Both the position numbers and the translations under genes were made by a program. The notes beneath the pieces were generated by a model, which worked only from the letters and a program-made list of their open reading frames with translations, was not told where the DNA came from and searched no databases. A stretch of 64,000 nt of DNA from Acidobacteriota bacterium (GTDB lineage: Bacteria > Acidobacteriota > Terriglobia > Terriglobales > Acidobacteriaceae). The stretch spans positions 38,888-102,887 of the forward strand of contig JAJZME010000024.1 of NCBI GenBank assembly GCA_021803035.1, read 5' to 3'. Of the stretch, positions 9,765 to 18,979 are shown piece after piece. Every line of letters starts with the position of its first letter. Within the stretch, counting starts at the first letter, position 1.

Positions 9765-10424
9765 TTACGCGAACAGGCCCAGCAATGACTCGGCACGCCG
9801 CAGGTCAACCGGACTGTTGACATTGACGAACCAGACCCCGGCGGGCAACCCGTCCGGGTGCGCGGCCTGGCCCGATTGAGCCAGCAGCTCCACCGGAACC
9901 GCGGCCACGGACTGTCCCAGGCCGGCAGCCGCCGCCTGAAACGCCGCAAAACATCCTCCGTGCCCGCTCTTCAGCTCGCTTTCGAGCGCCGGCAGTGCGG
10001 CCGGATCCACCACCGCGGGAAATGTCTGCGCAAATCCTCCCGCCGAGGCCACGGTAACCGCATCACCGCTGACTTGCGCCCGATAGACGAGAAAGGCGAT
10101 CAGTGAAGCCGGTACAAGCGGCAAATCCACCGGCAAAAAGACGGCCCATCGGCCGGTACATGCGCCCAGCGCCGCACAGACTCCGCCCAACGGTCCGCGC
10201 CCTGGCCCGGCATCGGGCACAACCGGCGCAAGCCCCTCCAGCGCCGAGCGCGCGCCGGCAATCCGCGCCTCCAGCCCGGCCTCGCGCAGCATCGCGAGCG
10301 CATGCACCACCAGCGGCCGCCCGGCAAACGGCAGCAGCGCCTTATCCTGGCCCATGCGGCTCGATTCCCCGCCGGCCAGCACAAAGCCAACCACGCGCTC
10401 CAGTCCGGCGCTGGCCTGGCTCAA
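9765..10424 (-). CDS. mobA: Molybdenum cofactor guanylyltransferase
   Basis: VGFVLAGGESSRMGQDKALLPFAGRPLVVHAL and PVDLPLVPASLI; ATGA overlap with upstream peptidase gene. Confidence 0.85.
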   Translation of the reverse strand: MSQASAGLERVVGFVLAGGESSRMGQDKALLPFAGRPLVVHALAMLREAGLEARIAGARSALEGLAPVVPDAGPGRGPLGGVCAALGACTGRWAVFLPVDLPLVPASLIAFLVYRAQVSGDAVTVASAGGFAQTFPAVVDPAALPALESELKSGHGGCFAAFQAAAAGLGQSVAAVPVELLAQSGQAAHPDGLPAGVWFVNVNSPVDLRRAESLLGLFA

Positions 10425-11791
10425 CGCGCCGCCTCCTCCAGAAAGCGGATCAAAGACTCAATGCCCAATTTGAAGTTCTGCAGGCTAAACTTCTCATTTG
10501 GCGCATGAATCTGATCGTCCGGAAGTCCGAAGCCCATCATCACGCTGGGCGCACCCAGATGCCGCGCAAAGTCGCCCACAATCGGAATCGACCCACCGGA
10601 GCGGATAAAGACGGTCTCTTTGCCCCAAACCTCGCCGAGCGCCCGCGTTGCCGCCTGAATGTAGGGGTTGTCAACCGGGGTCAGGCAGGTATCGCCCGAG
10701 TGAATCAGCCGCACCTCAACATCCACGCCCGCCGGCGCAACCTCCTGCACGTAGCTCTTGAACTGCGCAAACGCCTTGGCCGGCGTCATATTCGGAACCA
10801 GCCGCATGGACACCTTGGCCTGCGCACGGGCTGGAATCACGGTCTTCGCGCCCGCACCGGTAAAGCCGCCGGGCATCCCGTGCACGTCCAGCGAAGGCCG
10901 CGCCCAGGTCCGCTCCAGCACGCTGTAACCCGGCTCGCCCACCAGCTCGCGCGAACCGACTTCCGCCTTGCGATACTCTTCCTCGTTGAACGGCAGGCTG
11001 CTCCACGCGGCAAGCTCCTCCGGACTCGGCGCCACCACGTCGTCGTAAAAATGCCGGATGAGAATGCGCCCGTCCTCATCCTTGAGCCGCGCGATGATCT
11101 GCGCCAGCGCCACAAAGGGATTGGGCGCCGCACCCCCATACATGCCCGAGTGCAGATCGGTCCTGGCGCCGCGCACGTCAATTTCGGTGTAGATCATGCC
11201 GCGTAGACCCACGCACAGCGTCGGCAGCCCCGGCGCAAACATCTCCGTGTCGCAGATGAGCGCGAAGTCCGACTTAAGCTCCCCGGGCTTCGAGGCCACA
11301 TAGCCGGCAATTCCCTCTCCGCCCACTTCTTCTTCGCCTTCCAGCAGCACGCGTACATTCAGCGGCAACCGGCCGTCGGCCGCCAGCAGCGACTCCAGCG
11401 CGCACAACTGCGCGCACACCTGGCCCTTGTCGTCCGCCGCGCCGCGCGCATAGATGTTGCCGTCGCGCTCCGTCGGCTCAAAGGGCGGCGAAAGCCACTC
11501 ATCCAGCGGATCGGGGGGCTGCACGTCATAGTGGCCGTAGACCAGCACCGTCGGTTTGCCCGCGGCATGGAGCCAGTCGGCATAAACCAGCGGATGCCCT
11601 TCGGTCTCGATCAGCCGCGCGTTCTCCATACCCACGCGCTTCAGCGCATCGGCAAGCCGCTGGGCGGCTTTGCGGCAATCGCCCTGGTGCTCGGGCAGCG
11701 TGGAGATGGAAGGGATGCGCAGCAGCGCCTTCATTTCATCAAGAAAGCGGGCATGATTGCGGCGGGCATACTCAACTGCGGCTGAGGCCAT
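10421..11791 (-). CDS. M20 family dipeptidase
   Basis: VLVYGHYDVQPPDPLDEW, YARGAADDKGQ, LLEGEEEVGGEG metal-binding motifs; start MASAAVEYARRN. Confidence 0.92.
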   Translation of the reverse strand: MASAAVEYARRNHARFLDEMKALLRIPSISTLPEHQGDCRKAAQRLADALKRVGMENARLIETEGHPLVYADWLHAAGKPTVLVYGHYDVQPPDPLDEWLSPPFEPTERDGNIYARGAADDKGQVCAQLCALESLLAADGRLPLNVRVLLEGEEEVGGEGIAGYVASKPGELKSDFALICDTEMFAPGLPTLCVGLRGMIYTEIDVRGARTDLHSGMYGGAAPNPFVALAQIIARLKDEDGRILIRHFYDDVVAPSPEELAAWSSLPFNEEEYRKAEVGSRELVGEPGYSVLERTWARPSLDVHGMPGGFTGAGAKTVIPARAQAKVSMRLVPNMTPAKAFAQFKSYVQEVAPAGVDVEVRLIHSGDTCLTPVDNPYIQAATRALGEVWGKETVFIRSGGSIPIVGDFARHLGAPSVMMGFGLPDDQIHAPNEKFSLQNFKLGIESLIRFLEEAAR

Positions 11792-11970
11792 AGCGAACTC
11801 CTGGCACAACAAAAGGATGGATCAGATCAATAAGAGAGTATAGGATGCGGACCGCTCCGGCGCGAAGCATCGGGTGCTCATGCATAGCCCTCGCCTCCAT
11901 AGCCGGAGGCTGACAGCAGGACCTGATTCTCAATGAAGGCGCAGGCTTCCGCAGCACTGCGCGCTCCCCT

Positions 11971-13575
11971 TCAATTGAAAGGAGAACGCGCAAACAGGTT
12001 CACGAAGCGTCCCCGGCGGCACAATGACGCGCAGATGCCGACGGCTGCGGCATCCAGTTTTGCCCCCGATTGGCTTTCCAATTGCGCAAGGACCGCTTCC
12101 ATGGGAATGGCCGGACGGTAAGGACGATAGTTGGCCATTGCTTCAAAAATGTCGGCGACAGCAAGGATTCTGGCTTCGGGCAGAATGTCGTTCTCGATCA
12201 GGCCATGTGGGTATCCGGAGCCGTCCAGCTTTTCATGATGTTGGAGCACGATGGTTGCAATCGGCCACGGAAAAGGAATGCCTTTGAGAATATTGAATCC
12301 ATTTTCACAATGCTCATTGAGCAAGGCCCGCTCGGCATTCGACAGGCGCCCCTGCTTGGTGAGGATGTCGGCAGGAATGGACATTTTCCCGATGTCATGA
12401 ACCTGCGCAGCCAGGCGTAGACCGGCGAGCCGTTCCGACGACCAGCCCATCTCCCCCGCGATGGCCACTGCAATTTCCGCAACCCGATTCTGATGCCCAG
12501 CCGTATACGGATCACGCAATTCCATGGCAAGAGACATTGGAGTCAGCATCAGCGACATCGCCTCGGCCGTCCTGCGCTCTGCCTCCACTACGTTTTGCCG
12601 TTCTTTTTCAAGAAGTTCCCGCTGTTCTATCGCACATATGCCATGGCAGAGCTGCTCAGCCAGATGCGTAAAAACATCGGTGGCGTCCGCTTCGAAAGCA
12701 CGTGGCTTGGACGCACAAACGACGAGCGCGCCTTCCGCTCCGTTCCCAACCTGAAATGGAATGGAGATGATGGATCGGATGCCAAATTCTCTGGCACGCT
12801 CTGCCCACGTGCTGAATACTTGCAATTCGCGCAGGTCATGAATCGTCTGCAGCTGTTCGGTCCGGATGGCGACAGGGGTAGGACCTTGGCCAGAGGGATC
12901 GTCTTCCGACCAACTCAGAGACAAGCCCTCCAGGATGCTTCCGCCCGGCCCAGCCCGAGCCACTAAACGGATGGGTCTGCCTGGGCCTTGCTCGGCGATT
13001 CCAACCCACGCCAGTACATAGGTGGGTTCCGTCACGATGGCTTTACAGATTGCTGCATACAGATCGCATGCCGCATGCTGCTGCGAGAGGGCGACGGCTG
13101 CGGCAGCATACGCCGACAAGGCCCACCGCTGCGCGGCAAGCCGGTACTCCTGCTGCTTTTCCAGTGAAACATCGCGAAATTCAATCACCGCAATGGGTGT
13201 GCGGCCACCCAGTTTAATGACCCCGGAACTGGACACGGCAATCGGGATTTTGCGCCCCTTGTTGTCCAAGAGGTGAAAGTCGTCATACTGAACCGGCTCT
13301 TCGGTTAGCCGCAACAGCTCGTATGTCGCCCTGCTCCGTTCGCTTGGGGGAACAAACTCGTGTACGCTCCTGCCGACAATATCCGCCCGGCTTTTGCCAA
13401 GAAGGGATTCGGCGGCGGGATTGCAATCAAGAATCGTTCCGTGCGGAATGGTGATAACGGCCTTCGAACTCGATGGACACTTCCATGACAGCTCATAAAT
13501 GGATTGCCCATCGACGGATTGTTCCAGGGTGCGGCCTTCCCAAGCGGAACAATAGGCAAGATCGGAATTTGGCAC
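11971..13575 (-). CDS. PAS-GAF-HD-GYP protein (probable c-di-GMP phosphodiesterase)
   Basis: PAS-like ITIPHGTILDCNPAAESLLGKSRADIVGR; QVHDIGKMSIP and HHEKLDGSGYPHGL are HD-GYP signatures. Confidence 0.9.
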   Translation of the reverse strand: MPNSDLAYCSAWEGRTLEQSVDGQSIYELSWKCPSSSKAVITIPHGTILDCNPAAESLLGKSRADIVGRSVHEFVPPSERSRATYELLRLTEEPVQYDDFHLLDNKGRKIPIAVSSSGVIKLGGRTPIAVIEFRDVSLEKQQEYRLAAQRWALSAYAAAAVALSQQHAACDLYAAICKAIVTEPTYVLAWVGIAEQGPGRPIRLVARAGPGGSILEGLSLSWSEDDPSGQGPTPVAIRTEQLQTIHDLRELQVFSTWAERAREFGIRSIISIPFQVGNGAEGALVVCASKPRAFEADATDVFTHLAEQLCHGICAIEQRELLEKERQNVVEAERRTAEAMSLMLTPMSLAMELRDPYTAGHQNRVAEIAVAIAGEMGWSSERLAGLRLAAQVHDIGKMSIPADILTKQGRLSNAERALLNEHCENGFNILKGIPFPWPIATIVLQHHEKLDGSGYPHGLIENDILPEARILAVADIFEAMANYRPYRPAIPMEAVLAQLESQSGAKLDAAAVGICASLCRRGRFVNLFARSPFN

Positions 13576-13717
13576 GCATCACCTCTGGATAGGGCCACGG
13601 AAGTCATTCCCCCAATGGCACACCGATTGATAGCTCCTGCCGGAATGATTGAAAGTGCGGCCAGGGAAACGGGTAAATTCGTCTGGACCAAGTCTAGAGA
13701 TCAAACGATAAATGGGT

Positions 13718-13733
13718 TGTGATTTAAATCACA
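13718..13733. promoter_or_regulatory. CRP/FNR-family operator-like palindrome TGTGATTTAAATCACA
   Basis: Perfect 16-bp palindrome matching TGTGA-N6-TCACA, 143 bp upstream of the HD-GYP start codon. Confidence 0.6.
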
Positions 13734-13839
13734 GCCCATGCGAACAAATTTCGGATCGCAGGTGTCTGCGCTGGCAATCCTGGCAGTGTGTATAGAACGC
13801 GGAGTCTGATGCCCAAGCCTGCCAAACACCCATCCCTCC

Positions 13840-14328
13840 TTACCCCTCTCCAATATCCTCATTCCATATCTCCGGCTTCTCCGCGATAAACCCCTCCAGC
13901 AGTTCCCTGCACTCGCTGCTGTCCAGGTCGATCACCTCCACGCCGTTCTCGCGCAGCCAGTGCACTCCGCCGCTGAAGGTCCGGCTTTCGCCCACCACCA
14001 CCGTGCCGATGCGGAACTGGCGTACCAGCCCGCTGCAATACCAGCATGGCGCCAGCGTCGTCACCATCACCATGTCGCGATAGCTCCGCTGCCGCCCCGC
14101 CCGCCGGAACGCGTCTGTCTCGCCGTGAATGCTCGGGTCTCCGTGCTGCACCCGCCGGTTGTGCCCCCGGCTCACCAGCTTCCCATCCCGCGTAAACAGC
14201 GCCGCCCCAATCGGAATTCCACCCTCCGTCCGGCTCATCCGCGCCTCTTCCAGCGCCACAGCCAGCATCCGCTCATGCAATTCCCGCTCCGCCATCGCCA
14301 TTCTCCTTTTGGGCTGCCCGAACCGCAC
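13840..14328 (-). CDS. Nucleoside/cytosine deaminase (CDA-fold, FCY1-like)
   Basis: SIHGETDAFRRAGR (HxE) and TTLAPCWYCSGLV (PCxxC) zinc motifs. Confidence 0.88.
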   Translation of the reverse strand: MRFGQPKRRMAMAERELHERMLAVALEEARMSRTEGGIPIGAALFTRDGKLVSRGHNRRVQHGDPSIHGETDAFRRAGRQRSYRDMVMVTTLAPCWYCSGLVRQFRIGTVVVGESRTFSGGVHWLRENGVEVIDLDSSECRELLEGFIAEKPEIWNEDIGEG

Positions 14329-14355
14329 CCTTCAAAAAAATCCAGATCCCAGGCA

Positions 14356-14371
14356 AACTAATTCATTAGTT
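14356..14371. promoter_or_regulatory. Candidate BlaI operator AACTAAT-TC-ATTAGTT
   Basis: Perfect 7-bp inverted repeat about 67 bp upstream of the blaI-like start; same dyad recurs at 16501. Confidence 0.6.
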
Positions 14372-14437
14372 GATCGTCAAAACGAGTGTAGGGCCCAGGC
14401 ATGATCAACGTGGGCCTCTTTGGAATTAACAAGTTAC

Positions 14438-14836
14438 ATGCCTCCGAAACGATCCAACACGCTGACCGAAGCCGAACTGAGGCTGATGAAGATCCTTTGG
14501 CAGCGCGGTGACTCAGCCGTAACCGACCTGGTTTCCGCCATGCCCGAGGGCGAAACTTTGGCATACAACTCGGTGTTGACCACAATCCGCATCTTAGAAC
14601 GTAAGGGGTATGTGGAGCATCGACAGGAAGGCCGGGCGTTTATTTACCGCCCGCTGATCGCCGAGAATGAAGCCGGCCGTTCTGAGGTACGCCGCGTGCT
14701 GAACCGGTTCTTCGGCAACTCGCGTGAACAACTATTGCTCTCGCTGCTCAATGACGAAGAGATTTCCCCCGAGGAGCTTGAGCGCTTGAAAGACGCCATA
14801 CGCGACGCATCGCCAGACAGCTTGGATGAGGCTTAG
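14438..14836 (+). CDS. BlaI/MecI/CopY family transcriptional regulator
   Basis: LTEAELRLMKILWQRGDSAVTDLVSAMP...LAYNSVLTTIRILERKGYVEHRQEGRAFIYRPL winged-helix signature. Confidence 0.93.
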   Translation: MPPKRSNTLTEAELRLMKILWQRGDSAVTDLVSAMPEGETLAYNSVLTTIRILERKGYVEHRQEGRAFIYRPLIAENEAGRSEVRRVLNRFFGNSREQLLLSLLNDEEISPEELERLKDAIRDASPDSLDEA

Positions 14837-14842
14837 GGACCT

Positions 14843-16456
14843 ATGCACCTGACCGCATTTTTCGATCTCGTGCTTCACGCCATCGAGGGCGCCGCGAATT
14901 CCCTGCCCGCCGCCTGGCTCACCTTGTCGCAGTCCGCCGCGGCCCAGGTGATCACGGCCGCCTGGCAGGGCGCGGCCGTTGCTTTAGGTCTGGCCATCTG
15001 CCTCCGCCTGGCGCCGACGAGCCCCGCGCGGCACCGCTTTGCCTTGTGGGCCGCCGGCTTTGGCACACTCGTCGGTTTGCAGCTCTTCCCTTTGATCGCG
15101 CCGCTTCTCCCGACTCATCTTTCCGGCGCTCCGGTTGCCGCCGCAGCAGTCGGCGCAGCGCAATCTGTCTCGCATCCGTGGCTGCAGTTGCAATTGAATG
15201 CCGCCTGGAGCATCGTGATCGCCTCGCTGTGGCTGGCTGCGCTGCTTTACCGCGCCGCCGACCTCGCGCTTCACTCCTTCCATCTGCGCAAGCTCTGGAA
15301 GACCGCAGTTCCCGTCGAGCCTGCAGCCTCGGCTCCCCTGCTGAGCTCGCTGCGTGTAGAAGGCCGCGGGACCATTCAAATCTGCACCACGCACGAACTG
15401 GAACGTCCCAGCGTCATCGGCTTCATCGCCCCGCGCATCCTCATCCCCGACTGGCTCTTTGCGCGCCTCACGCCCGGCGAGCTTGAGCAGATTGTGCTGC
15501 ACGAGACCGAACATCTGCGCCGCCGTGATGACTGGACCAATCTTCTGCAAAAACTTTGCCTGGTTCTCTTCCCTTTGAACCCCGGGCTGGCGTGGATCGA
15601 GCGCCGTCTTTGCCGTGAGCGCGAGATGGCCTGCGACGACGGGGTCATTCGCATCACCCGCGCGCCGCGCGCCTATGCGGCCTGTCTCACCAGCCTGGCC
15701 GAACGCGGCCTGCAGCGCCGCACCGGCGCTCTATCGCTGGGTGCATGGAGCCGCCGCCCTGAACTGGTGCATCGCGTTCACAGCATCCTGCGGCACAAAC
15801 ATGCGCTCAGTCCAGCCGCGGCTCGCGCCCTGATGGGCGCATTGGGTTGCGGCTTGCTATTCGGCGCCGTGGCTCTGGCGCGCTGCCCGCGCTTGATCGC
15901 ATTCGTACCGGCGCATAAGGCGTCCGCGCCGGCGGTGCTTGCCGCACACGCATCGGCACAGTCCGCCCCAGCCCTGCCCGTCGCAGCGAATGTGGCCGCC
16001 AATGCGCGTGTTATGGATGCATCAGCCCGGATGGCCGCGCCGCGCCGCCCGGTGGTCAAAACAATTCCATTGCACGCCTCGGTAAGACATGCCGCTCCGA
16101 GGCCGGTTCGCACCAGCGCTTGGGGTGCGTCGTTTGCTCCTGAAGCAAGGCCTGTGGCAACGAAGGCGCTGGAAGGCACGGATGCCGCCAAGACCGGCGA
16201 AAGCCTGATCGTGGTCACCACGTGGGAGCGAGTACAAATGACCGGCAGTCTGAACGCCCAGTTGGCAGGTGTTGCACCCGGCTCCGAGCCGGGAATGATC
16301 CGCGCCACCAGAGCCAGGACTCCGCGCGTAGGCAACGAATTAACTCATCAGATTATGGTCACCCGAATGTTTCTTCGCATCTACCCCGCCGGTTCCGTCG
16401 TGAGCCGCGATGGCGTAGCAACCGGCTATGCAGGCTGGCTGGTGATCCAACTTTAA
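14843..16456 (+). CDS. BlaR1-like M56 family membrane metallopeptidase
   Basis: TM segments, VLHETEHLRRRDDW (HExxH), LCREREMACDDGV; follows blaI by 6 bp. Confidence 0.88.
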   Translation: MHLTAFFDLVLHAIEGAANSLPAAWLTLSQSAAAQVITAAWQGAAVALGLAICLRLAPTSPARHRFALWAAGFGTLVGLQLFPLIAPLLPTHLSGAPVAAAAVGAAQSVSHPWLQLQLNAAWSIVIASLWLAALLYRAADLALHSFHLRKLWKTAVPVEPAASAPLLSSLRVEGRGTIQICTTHELERPSVIGFIAPRILIPDWLFARLTPGELEQIVLHETEHLRRRDDWTNLLQKLCLVLFPLNPGLAWIERRLCREREMACDDGVIRITRAPRAYAACLTSLAERGLQRRTGALSLGAWSRRPELVHRVHSILRHKHALSPAAARALMGALGCGLLFGAVALARCPRLIAFVPAHKASAPAVLAAHASAQSAPALPVAANVAANARVMDASARMAAPRRPVVKTIPLHASVRHAAPRPVRTSAWGASFAPEARPVATKALEGTDAAKTGESLIVVTTWERVQMTGSLNAQLAGVAPGSEPGMIRATRARTPRVGNELTHQIMVTRMFLRIYPAGSVVSRDGVATGYAGWLVIQL

Positions 16457-16489
16457 ACAGAAACTTCAACCCCAAGTACAGAGGTAGAC

Positions 16490-18049
16490 ATGAGGCAACC
16501 AACTAATTCATTAGTAGCGAAATTGAAGGGATACGCGGTGCCGGTGGGAACTGCAGCCGCGCTTATCATCGCCACGTCCTTCTTCCTGTTCGGCCATGAC
16601 ACTACGGCCATGGCCGCCACAACAGCAGCCACGCAGCCGCAGCTCACGCAGAGCGAAATGGCTCCCCTGAATACCCTGGATAACTCGATAGAAGATGTGG
16701 TGAGTCATGTAATGCCCGCGGTCGTGAATATATCGGTAACTGCGCGCATAAAGTCCAAACCGTCAAGCGAAAATGGTCAGGGCTCCTTTGGCGGCATACC
16801 GCCGCAGGACCTTCCCCCCGGATTCCGTCATTTCTTTTTCTTCGGTCCCGGTAACGGCCAGGGCCAGCAACAGAAGCCCCAGTATGAATACGGCATTGGC
16901 AGCGGCTTCATCATCTCGCCCGACGGCTACATTGTCACCAACCATCATGTCGTCAAGGGCGCCACGAGCATTCATGTCACGCTGCACGATCACCGCATGT
17001 TTACCGCCAAGGTTGTCGGTGTGGACAAGCTCGACGATCTCGCCGTCATCAAGATCAATGCCACCAACCTGCCCACCGTCAAATGGGGCGACTCCAGCAA
17101 ACTGCGCCAAGGCCAAACTGTTCTCGCTTTTGGCAGCCCCTTCGGCTCTTTGCACTTTTCAGTTACCCGCGGCATCGTGAGTGCGGATCATCGCGCCGTC
17201 CGTGTCAGCAACAACGCCCGCGCCCCGGAAGATTACATCCAGACCGATGCCGCCATCAATCCCGGCAACTCCGGCGGCCCACTGGTTGATTCGCACGGAG
17301 ACGTAATCGGAATCGACACCTTCATCTACACCAACACCGACACTTTCGCGGGCGCCGGCTTTGCCATCCCCTCAGACCTCGCCGAACACTACGTCAACGA
17401 GATCATCAAGACCGGCAAAGTGGTGCACGGTTACCTGGGCATCGGCATCACGGATATCACCCCGGAGAATGCAAGCTTCTTCAACGTTCCCACCGCTTCC
17501 GGAGCTCTTGTCGATCAGGTCAATCCTGGCACGCCGGCTTCAAGCGCCGGCCTGCAACGCGGCGACGTAATTCGTAAGATCAACGGCCATGAAGTTGCCG
17601 ACATCACTGCATTGCAGGTGATGGTAAGCGAAATGACGCCGGGCACACCCCTTACTCTAGGCATCCTCCGCAACGGCAAGCCGCTTACTTTGAAGGCTAC
17701 GGTCGGCCAATACCATCCCAACAACCAGCATGCGTCCAACAGTTCGGCCTCGGGGCAGCACGTGCATTTAGGCATCTCGGTTGAGAGCATCACGCCGCAA
17801 GTGCGCCAGGAGCTGGGCATCCCCACCAATGTGCAGGGCGTAGCCATTCAGAGCGTTCGCGCCGGCAGTGCGGCGGATGTCGCGGGTCTTGCGCCTGGCT
17901 TCGTCATCATGGAGGTGGATCGTCATCCGGTGGACAGCGCGCAAAGCTTCGACAGCGAGATGCGGTCTATCCCTGCCGGCAAGAACGTTCTGCTTCTCAT
18001 TTGGACCAAGCAGGGCACCATCTATCGTGTTGTGCAGCCAAACCAGTGA
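16490..18049 (+). CDS. Do/DegP-family periplasmic serine protease (trypsin-like + two PDZ domains)
   Basis: VTNHHVVKGA, DLAVIKI, INPGNSGGPL catalytic triad motifs; two PDZ regions. Confidence 0.94.
   Translation: MRQPTNSLVAKLKGYAVPVGTAAALIIATSFFLFGHDTTAMAATTAATQPQLTQSEMAPLNTLDNSIEDVVSHVMPAVVNISVTARIKSKPSSENGQGSFGGIPPQDLPPGFRHFFFFGPGNGQGQQQKPQYEYGIGSGFIISPDGYIVTNHHVVKGATSIHVTLHDHRMFTAKVVGVDKLDDLAVIKINATNLPTVKWGDSSKLRQGQTVLAFGSPFGSLHFSVTRGIVSADHRAVRVSNNARAPEDYIQTDAAINPGNSGGPLVDSHGDVIGIDTFIYTNTDTFAGAGFAIPSDLAEHYVNEIIKTGKVVHGYLGIGITDITPENASFFNVPTASGALVDQVNPGTPASSAGLQRGDVIRKINGHEVADITALQVMVSEMTPGTPLTLGILRNGKPLTLKATVGQYHPNNQHASNSSASGQHVHLGISVESITPQVRQELGIPTNVQGVAIQSVRAGSAADVAGLAPGFVIMEVDRHPVDSAQSFDSEMRSIPAGKNVLLLIWTKQGTIYRVVQPNQ
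16501..16516. promoter_or_regulatory. Second copy of the BlaI-like dyad (AACTAATTCATTAGTA), inside codons 4-9 of degP
   Basis: 15 of 16 bases identical to 14356-14371. Confidence 0.55.
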
Positions 18050-18080
18050 GAAACAGACCATAACCTGTAAGCCAGCAAGC

Positions 18081-18119
18081 CAACGGGCCGCCGCTTCAGA
18101 AGGAAGCGGCGGCCCGTTG
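18081..18119. terminator. Strong hairpin between convergent degP and methyltransferase genes
   Basis: CAACGGGCCGCCGCTTC-AGAAG-GAAGCGGCGGCCCGTTG: perfect 17-bp stem, 5-nt loop. Confidence 0.8.
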
Positions 18120-18157
18120 CATTTCCAACTCATCTGCCTGTACCGGTGCGGCTCGCG

Positions 18158-18931
18158 CTATCCAACGCTGCCAAGCTGCGCATAGCGCATAACGCAGTCA
18201 TAGCGGACCGTCACCATGCCGCCCGACTGATTTTCCGCGAACAGCCTCTTGATTGCTGCAATCATCTCTTCAAATCGCGCATCCCCTGGCTGCGGCATGT
18301 AGGAAGCCGACAGGATGCGTCCTTCGAGAGCTTCCTCTGTCAGCGTCCGTGCGTTAGGAAACATGACGTACTTCATTTCCGCGGGGGCGTAAAACTCCGC
18401 CAAGCGCTCATCGCTCACCAGTTGCTGCCTCACGGAAAGATAATCGATCCCGAACTCTCGCTGAATCCCATCCAAACCAACGTGAAGCGCGTCCCCTTCC
18501 GAGCGCAGCGTGTTGTAAATCGCCGCGCACCAGCCGCCCGGCTTCAGAATGCGCAGGAACTCGCGCCGTGTCCGCTCCAGATCGAACCAATGCATCGCCT
18601 GCGCCGCGGTAACCAAATCCACTGAGCGATCGGCAAGTCCTGTTGCCTCCGCGGTTCCCGCGACCACCTGCAATTTGTTGTATTGCTCCTTCAATTCGGA
18701 ACAAGCCGCCCGCATCTCCGCGTTCGGCTCAACAGCGGTCACCGCAAAGCCCGCCGCTAGAAAGATCTCCGACAGCAAGCCTGTTCCGGCGGCAATATCT
18801 CCCACCATTGCATCGTTCCGCAATCTACACTGGCGCATCAGCAGATCGACAATCTCCGCCGGATATCCTGGCCGGTATCGCCGATAACTCTCGACACGCC
18901 CATTAAAACGCCCTGCGGGATCTGGCAACAT
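18158..18931 (-). CDS. Class I SAM-dependent methyltransferase
   Basis: RFNGRVESYRRYRPGYPAEIV, VGDIAAGTGLLSEIFLAAGFAVTAVEPNAEMR, DLVTAAQAMHWFD. Confidence 0.9.
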   Translation of the reverse strand: MLPDPAGRFNGRVESYRRYRPGYPAEIVDLLMRQCRLRNDAMVGDIAAGTGLLSEIFLAAGFAVTAVEPNAEMRAACSELKEQYNKLQVVAGTAEATGLADRSVDLVTAAQAMHWFDLERTRREFLRILKPGGWCAAIYNTLRSEGDALHVGLDGIQREFGIDYLSVRQQLVSDERLAEFYAPAEMKYVMFPNARTLTEEALEGRILSASYMPQPGDARFEEMIAAIKRLFAENQSGGMVTVRYDCVMRYAQLGSVG

Positions 18932-18979
18932 CAACAATATTCCTCCTCTTCTATATATTGAAGGGCCCAAACCGTGCTC

